NCBI GenBank assembly: GCA_018401735.1
Contig: JAGYKI010000008.1
Span: 1-64,000, forward strand
Origin: Schleiferiaceae bacterium
GTDB taxonomy: Bacteria; Bacteroidota; Bacteroidia; Flavobacteriales; Schleiferiaceae
Length of the DNA stretch: 64,000 nucleotides
Direction of reading: 5' to 3'
Shown: positions 58,309 to 64,000 of the stretch, one piece after another
Layout: the number at the start of each line of letters is the position of its first letter
Numbering within the stretch: the stretch's first letter is position 1
The notes under the pieces: generated by a model
What the model was told of the DNA's origin: nothing
Databases searched by the model: none
Seen by the model: the letters and a program-made list of their open reading frames with translations, nothing else
Position numbers and translations under genes: made by a program

Positions 58309-58940
58309 AGACTGTATGCAGCTGCAATTGAATTCTACTGAATTACAATGGAGTTTCTTTCTGAGACTAATACATTCAAAAATTGCCTAAACGAATCTCA
58401 ATACTCACTACTCTGTACTCACTACTTCGAGACCAGCGGTCTTGTATCGAGATGTCGGCCTACAGGCCTTTTATATTGAGGGTAATGAAGCTGATATGCA
58501 GTTTTAAATATTTGGTGTCGCGTACCGAAAATCCGCAGTTGCCGCAGCTCATAGACTGTATGCAGCTACAATTGAATTCTACTGAATTACAATGATGGAA
58601 TTTCTTTCTGAGACTAATACATTCAAAAATTGCCTAATCGAATCTCAATACTCACTACTCTGTACTCACTACTTCGAGACCAGCGGTCTTGTATAAGATA
58701 ATCATTTTCTAGGCCTTTTATATTAAAATTGTAAGAGCTGATATGCAGTTTTAAATATTTGGTGTCATATGCCGAAAATCCACCCCCGGTTACCCGCAGC
58801 TCATAGACTGTATGCAGCTACAATTGAATTCTACTGAATTACAATGGAATTTCTTTCTGAGACTAATACATTCAAAATTTGCCTAATCAGATCTCAATGC
58901 TCACTACTCTGTACTCACTACTTCGAGACCAGCGGTCTCA
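58281..58940 (+). repeat. Tandem array of ~245-bp units (two full, one partial)
   Basis: Units start at 58281, 58525 and 58772, each with CCGAAAATCC, 'actgtatgcag', 'attctactgaattacaatgg', 'tctgagactaatacattc' and 'tactcactactctgtactcac'. The third is cut at 58940. Each holds a GAGACCAGCGGTCT palindrome; only the last (58925-58939) is perfect, and that one lies 6 bp from the nlpC stop and may help end its transcript. Confidence 0.8.
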
Positions 58941-58944
58941 CTAC

Positions 58945-59721
58945 CTAAATAATCTTCTTAATCACCCTCAATCGATGCGTATGCACTTTATCATCGGCGT
59001 GGTAAATACCAGACTGGTCGAGGCGGTCTAATCGCACTTTGCCGCTGGCATGTAAGATATAGTTGTCTTTTAAGATGATGCCTACATGAATAATCTTCCC
59101 TTCATTATTATCGAAAAAAGCCAAATCGCCCGGTTCCGACTCTTCAATAAAACTAAGGGTTTCACCAATTTGTGCCTGTTGCCAGGCGTCGCGAGGAATA
59201 TTGTAGCCACAAATGCGGTAAACCATCTGGCTAAAGCCAGAACAGTCGATACCAAAAGGACTGCGGCCACCCCAAAGGTAAGGGGCATGTAAATATTGGA
59301 AAGCAACTTCAATCAGTTGCTCACGGCTTTGCTTCTTATTAATAAAGGCACCGCTAAATTTAAACTTGGTCTCAGCAATGCGAATGGGTAATTTTTCACT
59401 GTAACCGGGTAAAAAAGAACCCAAGAAGATAGGGAAGAAACTTCCGCTGTCTTCTCGGGATATCAATTCTATTAAATCGCTGCTAATCGGCTTTTTGCAT
59501 TTGGCGTGCCATTCCGCTTGCTTTTCGTCCAAGGCTTCAAACTGCTTGCGATCAATCCAACCTTCATAACGATCGTGATGAAGACGAATTCGCAACCATT
59601 TCTTCCGTTGTTCTAAAACATCGTAGCTCTCACCAAAAATAACCTGGTTTACCATTTCCGCGGTGTCCGCTGGCTCCAGGCGCATGGGTATAACACTTAA
59701 CCCGCAAATGCCTTTTAGCAT
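58945..59721 (-). CDS. NlpC/P60 cell-wall peptidase with SH3 domain
   Basis: The 258-residue protein has an SH3-like N-terminal part (residues 15-65: YDVLEQRKKWLRIRLHHDRYEGWI) and an NlpC/P60 domain with the catalytic Cys in SPFGIDCSGFSQMVYRICG and the His in GKIIHVGIIL. It hydrolyses gamma-D-Glu-diaminopimelate peptide bonds in peptidoglycan. There is no clear signal peptide, so it may act inside the cell on recycled muropeptides. It follows the thiolase gene by 3 bp. Confidence 0.88.
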   Translation of the reverse strand: MLKGICGLSVIPMRLEPADTAEMVNQVIFGESYDVLEQRKKWLRIRLHHDRYEGWIDRKQFEALDEKQAEWHAKCKKPISSDLIELISREDSGSFFPIFLGSFLPGYSEKLPIRIAETKFKFSGAFINKKQSREQLIEVAFQYLHAPYLWGGRSPFGIDCSGFSQMVYRICGYNIPRDAWQQAQIGETLSFIEESEPGDLAFFDNNEGKIIHVGIILKDNYILHASGKVRLDRLDQSGIYHADDKVHTHRLRVIKKII

Positions 59722-59724
59722 ATT

Positions 59725-60903
59725 TTAGCCTAGGTTTTCAATTACCATTGCCGAAGCACCGCCACCGCCGTTGCAAATACCGGCTGCGCCAATTTTACCA
59801 TTATTTTGCTTCAATACATTCATCAAAGTGATAATGATACGAGCACCAGAAGCGCCTAAGGGATGACCCATAGAAACGGCGCCGCCGTTTACATTGGTTT
59901 TGGCAGGATCAATATTTAAGATTTGCATATTCGCTAAACCTACCACCGAAAAGGCTTCGTTTAATTCGAAGGCATCCACATCCTTAATATCCACATTTGC
60001 TTTTGCTAAAGCTTTGGGTAAAGCCTTGGCAGGTGCCGTAGTAAACCATTCTGGTTCATGGGCCGCATCTGCATAAGCGCTAATTTTAGCTAAAGGCTTA
60101 AGACCTAAGCTCGCTGCTTTTTCTGCCGACATTAACACTAATGCCGCCGCACCATCATTAAGATTTGAGGCGTTCGCAGCGGTAACGGTTCCCTCTTTAT
60201 CGAATACTGGGCTTAAGGTTGGAACCTTGGCGGGATTCACTTTAAAAACGTCTTCATCGCGCTCAACCACAATGGCATCACCTCTCCGTTGGGGAATCGT
60301 TACCGGAATAACTTCTTCGGCAAAACGTCCCTGCTCCCAAGAGTCGGCACTTCTGCGGTAGCTTTCCAAGGCAAAAGCATCTTGCTCTTCGCGGCTAAAT
60401 TTCATGTCTTTGGCACAAAGCTCAGCGCAATTACCCATGTGTACTGATCCGTAAACATCGATTAAACCATCGCGTAAAAGACCGTCTTTCATTTTAATGT
60501 CGCCTAATTTAACGCCACCACGGCCGTCTAAATAGTGAGGAACATTACTCATGCTTTCCATACCACCAGCAACCACTACTTCGGCATCACCTAGAGCAAT
60601 GGCTTGCGCGGCTTGCATAATAGCTTTCATGCCCGATGAGCATACTTTATTTACCGTTGTACAGGGAACAGTGTTTGGTAATCCCGCGCCCATAGCGGCC
60701 TGACGAGCAGGAGCCTGGCCAACACCCGCTTGTAAAACATTACCCATTAGTACTTCCTGTACTTCATTGGGATCCAAGTTGATTTTGTCTAAGGCGCCTT
60801 TAATAGCGATGGATCCTAATTGGGTAGCGCTTAAAGAAGAAAGGCTTCCTAAAAATCCGCCAATGGGCGTTCTAACCGCAGATACGATTACTACTTCTTT
60901 CAT
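59725..60903 (-). CDS. Acetyl-CoA C-acyltransferase (thiolase)
   Basis: The 392-residue thiolase joins or splits acyl-CoA units. The nucleophilic Cys is in TTVNKVCSSGMKAIMQAAQA, the active His in NEAF and GHPLGASGARI, and the second Cys in AAGICNGGGGASAMVIE. The length and motifs fit acetyl-CoA acetyltransferase (AtoB-like) or a degradative thiolase; no other beta-oxidation gene is adjacent. It is co-transcribed with the NlpC gene. Confidence 0.92.
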   Translation of the reverse strand: MKEVVIVSAVRTPIGGFLGSLSSLSATQLGSIAIKGALDKINLDPNEVQEVLMGNVLQAGVGQAPARQAAMGAGLPNTVPCTTVNKVCSSGMKAIMQAAQAIALGDAEVVVAGGMESMSNVPHYLDGRGGVKLGDIKMKDGLLRDGLIDVYGSVHMGNCAELCAKDMKFSREEQDAFALESYRRSADSWEQGRFAEEVIPVTIPQRRGDAIVVERDEDVFKVNPAKVPTLSPVFDKEGTVTAANASNLNDGAAALVLMSAEKAASLGLKPLAKISAYADAAHEPEWFTTAPAKALPKALAKANVDIKDVDAFELNEAFSVVGLANMQILNIDPAKTNVNGGAVSMGHPLGASGARIIITLMNVLKQNNGKIGAAGICNGGGGASAMVIENLG

Positions 60904-61076
60904 GTGAAATTGTGTTTGTGTATTTGAGAGTGCAGAATACCATCTCCCGCAAAGGGTGAAAAATGAAATTTATAGTTCCAGTTGGACTGATTCATTGGTG
61001 GTATTCTAAGATTTGTCTTTACTTAGCAATGTGGGCGAAATTAAACAAAATAAGCCTCTTTATTTTCCCTTTGGGC

Positions 61077-63161
61077 ATGAGAAAACTATTATTATATCTA
61101 CAAAACTATCAGACACAAATCTCAATCACCTTGCTTTTTGTGGTTTCCCTGATATTTATTGTTTACCTCAGTCCGCGTGAAGTTCAGTTTAAGTATGAGT
61201 TTCAGAAGGGTAAGCCTTGGCTCCATGAGAATTTAGTGGCCCCTTTCGACTTCTCCATCTTAAAGTCAGAAGCTTCTTTGAAGGAGGAAATCTTAAAAAC
61301 GCGTTTGCAAAAAACCATTTTTTTAAAATTCGACGACGCCTTTAGTGCGAAGGCCATTGCCACTTTTAAAGATGATTTAGCCACCGCTTGGGCAGAAGCG
61401 CGCAAAGAAGGTCGTTTTCAGGATAGTTTAAATGCCGGTCTTTATGCCCAATTGCAGTCTTTAGGTGAGTCAAATCTAAAAGAGTTTTACAAAATTGGTG
61501 TTCTTCAACCGAATGACGATCCTTTTTTTAAAGATTTTGGTCAGGTGCTTTTAGTAAAAGATAAAGTGAGTCAGCCGGTAGAGTTGAGCCAGTTTTATGG
61601 TATTCAAAGCGTGGTGGAGAAAATCCGTGGACGAATAAAAGATAGCCTAAGCGAAGAGCAGGCGGGTTTCTTAATGGCTCGTTTGGCGGCCAACATTCGC
61701 TACAATGTTTTTTATGAAAAAGAACGCAGCGAGAAGTATTTACAAAATCAACTCGATCAGATATTACCCAGTAGGGGAGCGGTTTTAAGCGGTGAACTGA
61801 TAATTGCGAAAGGCAATTTGGTAGACGATGAACGCTTCGCTAAATTGAACTCCCTGAAATCTGTTTATGAAGGTTCTTTAAGCGGGGTACGTTCTTATTA
61901 CAGCTTACTTAGCGGACAAATACTATTGGTAGGAATTCTGCTTTTTGTGCTATTCGCCTTTCTTAATCAATTCGATAAATTGGTATTAGAAGATATCAGT
62001 CGTCTTACTTTTATTCTGGTTAATATCCTTCTTATGGTATTATTGGCGAGCATTGTTCTCTCCTTTAATGCGGGCTTAATCTATCTCATACCCTTTGCTA
62101 TTTTACCGATGGTAATGCGTTCTTTCTTTGAAACGCGTTTAGCTCTTTTCGTGCACTTAGTAGCGATGTTAATCATTGGTTTTCAGGTGCCTAATAGTTT
62201 TGAGTTTATCTTCTTACAAATTGTAGCGGGTGTATTTTCGGTATTGATGGTAAATAACCTCTACCGTCGAAAAGACCTCTTTTTAACCGGTGGGAAAATC
62301 ACCTTGGTTTATGCCGTTTCCTATTTTAGTTTGGCGATATTACAGGAAGGTAGCGTGAAAACCATCGACTACGGTGTTTTCGCTTATTTTGTGGGCAATG
62401 GTTTGCTTACGCTGATTTCTTTCCCTTTAATTTACTTCCAAGAAAAGATATTTGGTTTTGTTTCGGAGATTTCTCTTTTGGAGCTTAGTGATACCAATAA
62501 TCCGCTTTTACGCGAGCTGGCGGAAACTGCACCGGGTACTTTTCAGCACAGTATGCAGGTGGCCAATTTAACCGAGAATGCCATTATTGCGATTGGCGGA
62601 AATGCTTTATTGGCGCGCACTGGAGCTTTGTATCACGACATTGGGAAAATGCAAAGTCCCATGTATTTTATTGAGAATCAGAGCACGGGTATTAATCCTC
62701 ACGATGAGCTAAGCTTTGAAGAAAGCGCCGAAATAATAATTGGCCACGTTAGCGCGGGAATTTCTTTGGCGAAACGCAATAAACTGCCCGACTTACTAAT
62801 TGATTTTATTCGTACCCACCATGGAACTTCTATGGTAATGTATTTCTACAAACAATACATCCGCGATTTCCCTGAAGATAAAGCTGCTAGTGAGCGCTTT
62901 ACTTATCCTGGACCAAAACCCTTTTCTAAGGAAACGGCGGTTTTAATGATGGCCGATACCGTGGAAGCGGCTTCACGCAGTATTCAGAATCCAGACCACG
63001 ATAAAATTGACCAATTAGTGGAGCGTCTCATTGATCATCAGATTAATGATGGGCAATTTGAAAACGCTCCCATCACCTTACGGGAGATAAGGAGCGTTAA
63101 AAAGATTTTCAAGAAGATGTTAATGAACATCTACCACGTGAGGATTAAGTACCCTGATTAA
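61077..63161 (+). CDS. 7TM HD-domain phosphohydrolase, PgpH-like
   Basis: From the ATG at 61077 the product is 694 residues, the normal length; an upstream start at 60963 would add a hydrophobic extension without family support. An extracellular 7TMR-HDED-like domain (~residues 30-270) follows the first membrane helix, then about seven helices (~290-470), and a cytoplasmic HD domain with GTFQHSMQVANLTENA, ALYHDIGKMQ and FIRTHHGTSMVMYF. PgpH-type proteins hydrolyse cyclic di-AMP in Gram-positives; in Bacteroidota the substrate is inferred. Element copy C lies 3 bp after the stop. Confidence 0.88.
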   Translation: MRKLLLYLQNYQTQISITLLFVVSLIFIVYLSPREVQFKYEFQKGKPWLHENLVAPFDFSILKSEASLKEEILKTRLQKTIFLKFDDAFSAKAIATFKDDLATAWAEARKEGRFQDSLNAGLYAQLQSLGESNLKEFYKIGVLQPNDDPFFKDFGQVLLVKDKVSQPVELSQFYGIQSVVEKIRGRIKDSLSEEQAGFLMARLAANIRYNVFYEKERSEKYLQNQLDQILPSRGAVLSGELIIAKGNLVDDERFAKLNSLKSVYEGSLSGVRSYYSLLSGQILLVGILLFVLFAFLNQFDKLVLEDISRLTFILVNILLMVLLASIVLSFNAGLIYLIPFAILPMVMRSFFETRLALFVHLVAMLIIGFQVPNSFEFIFLQIVAGVFSVLMVNNLYRRKDLFLTGGKITLVYAVSYFSLAILQEGSVKTIDYGVFAYFVGNGLLTLISFPLIYFQEKIFGFVSEISLLELSDTNNPLLRELAETAPGTFQHSMQVANLTENAIIAIGGNALLARTGALYHDIGKMQSPMYFIENQSTGINPHDELSFEESAEIIIGHVSAGISLAKRNKLPDLLIDFIRTHHGTSMVMYFYKQYIRDFPEDKAASERFTYPGPKPFSKETAVLMMADTVEAASRSIQNPDHDKIDQLVERLIDHQINDGQFENAPITLREIRSVKKIFKKMLMNIYHVRIKYPD

Positions 63162-63163
63162 CT

Positions 63164-63426
63164 AACCTGAGTTCGATGTAAAATTAGGCCTCAGACCTCT
63201 TGTAAATAGCGGGTTTTAAGCCGAAGCGCTGAAGCAATAGCGGGCTATTGCGAAGGGCTAAGGCGCTAAAAAATGCTTTTTAGAAGAGGCTTAGAAGTTT
63301 TTTCCAATAAAAGCGAAAACCCTGCATCTAGTTCATTTGCTGTAGCCTGCTACAGCTGCGCGATCCAGACTAGTCTTTTCCTTTTATTGAAAATCTGAGG
63401 CTATAATTTTAGGTCGAATTCAGGTT
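63164..63426 (+). repeat. Complete MITE-like element, copy C
   Basis: The 263-bp copy from AACCTGAGTTCG to CGAATTCAGGTT has matching inverted ends, both internal hairpins (AGCAATAGCGGGCTATTGC and the mirror GTAGCCTGCTAC), and identical 4-bp flanks AACT (63160-63163 and 63427-63430), a target duplication that is not itself a palindrome. It sits at the stop codon of the HD gene. Confidence 0.88.
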
Positions 63427-63441
63427 AACTAGGAACTCTGC

Positions 63442-63801
63442 TTAGGATTCTATTTCAGAATCTTCAAGATCTTCGGAGTTTTCAAAGTCTTCTTCACCCT
63501 CTTCTGCATAAGCTTGACTTATCCCGTGTTCACCGTACAGTAAGTCGTAAGATTCTAATTTCGGGGTAATTTCAATTTCGCTTACTTCAAAGTACCGCTG
63601 ATAATAGTTATCATATTGCTTTAAAAAGCCTTCTTGGTTAGTGAGTAATAAGAGGTTTTCACTGCTTTGATCTTTAAGCAGCGCTAATTTTCCGCGTTTT
63701 TCTTTCCATATATACTGATTGGGGATTAGGGGAATTTTCGCCAAGAAAGCAAAGTCACTAGCAATTAAGCTGCGTTTTGGCTTCAATAAAAGGTGTTTCA
63801 T
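63442..63801 (-). CDS. Small acidic protein of unknown function
   Basis: The 119-residue protein begins MKHLLLKPKRSLIASDFAFL, has no signal peptide or membrane helix, and ends in a strongly acidic tail (EEGEEDFENSEDLEDSEIES). It is closely flanked by two direct copies of the 262-bp element. No family recognised. The even length and single clean frame support it as a real gene. Confidence 0.6.
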   Translation of the reverse strand: MKHLLLKPKRSLIASDFAFLAKIPLIPNQYIWKEKRGKLALLKDQSSENLLLLTNQEGFLKQYDNYYQRYFEVSEIEITPKLESYDLLYGEHGISQAYAEEGEEDFENSEDLEDSEIES

Positions 63802-63834
63802 AGTGTAAAAATAGATTTTTCTAAAATACTAAAT

Positions 63835-64000
63835 AACGTGAATCCGACCTAAAATCAGGCCTCAGACCCCTTATAAATAGTGGAATTCAAGCCTATGCAG
63901 TGAAGCAATAGCGGGCTATTGCGCGAAGCAGAGGCGCGGAAAGCCGCTTTTAGAAGGGGTACAAATGGATTTTCCAATAAAAGTAAAAATACTTCATCTA
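63835..64000 (+). repeat. MITE-like element, copy D (truncated by window end)
   Basis: Starts AACGTGAATCCGACC and keeps the left half with GCAATAGCGGGCTATTGC and 'ggattttccaataaaag'. The rest lies beyond the window. It begins 34 bp upstream of the small acidic protein gene. Confidence 0.8.

Noticed and set aside
58281..58940. CRISPR array or phage tandem repeat
   Set aside because: Units of ~245 bp are near-identical along their whole length, so there are no spacers.
60963..61076. Upstream start for the HD phosphodiesterase
   Set aside because: Adds a hydrophobic extension without family support; the ATG at 61077 gives the normal length.

Overview
The window comes from a Bacteroidota chromosome, most likely a gliding-type member of the Flavobacteriales. 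The evidence is type IX secretion (T9SS) C-terminal signals, the gliding gene porT, a lipoprotein TamL, a short housekeeping sigma factor of 287 residues, a tmRNA tag GENNFALAA, promoters of the form TTG-N(17-23)-TAnnTTTG, and almost no Shine-Dalgarno sites. Several genes (about seven here) start with TTG. I do not assign a genus.

Left and centre-left (0.2-21.2 kb) are mostly core genes: an AraC regulator, lipoate-protein ligase, an SPFH lipoprotein, ubiE-porT-FAD dehydrogenase, an EamA transporter, a TrmH methyltransferase divergent from tamL, class I aldolase fbaB, accD, rpsO, pnp, sigma factor, rpe, and an operon of a LYS1/AlaDH-type dehydrogenase with two acyltransferases resembling GlsA/GlsB (amino-acid lipid synthesis).

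From 21.2 to 34 kb the window becomes accessory. The tmRNA gene (ssrA) is followed by an islet carrying one secreted CHU_C protein and ending in an exact 23-bp copy of the ssrA 3' end, as an att-site duplication would. Next is a four-gene block: RLAN/RimK-like ATP-grasp ligase, GCS2-type carboxylate-amine ligase, N-formylglutamate amidohydrolase-like protein, and a J-domain/KTSC protein. It is bracketed by two inverted copies of a ~262-bp element with terminal inverted repeats (MITE-like). The two ligases and the hydrolase look like a peptide- or amide-forming pathway with no known product, and this is the best candidate for an undescribed system. A three-gene cell-surface operon follows (30.1-33.3 kb), headed by a heptanucleotide repeat tract that could switch the start of the first protein. 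Several dead T9SS or barrel genes lie around it.

From 34 to 48.3 kb genes are mostly conserved again: esterase, 2OG-Fe(II) oxygenase, YceI with a clear operator/promoter, a MacB-like efflux operon lacking its ATPase, M15 peptidase, monomeric isocitrate dehydrogenase, dnaX, and rpsF-rpsR-rplI. At 48.6-52.1 kb there is a second surface locus (barrel, CHU_C protein, and a frameshifted T9SS type A protein).

The right end holds rlmH, glutathione peroxidase, a UmuD-like protease, two lipoproteins, a parDE toxin-antitoxin pair lying between two copies of a ~225-bp repeat, a ~245-bp tandem triplication, an NlpC/P60 peptidase with thiolase, and a PgpH-type HD phosphodiesterase. A small acidic protein gene sits between two direct copies of the 262-bp element. 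That element occurs complete or partial at least seven times in the window, including fragments at both edges.
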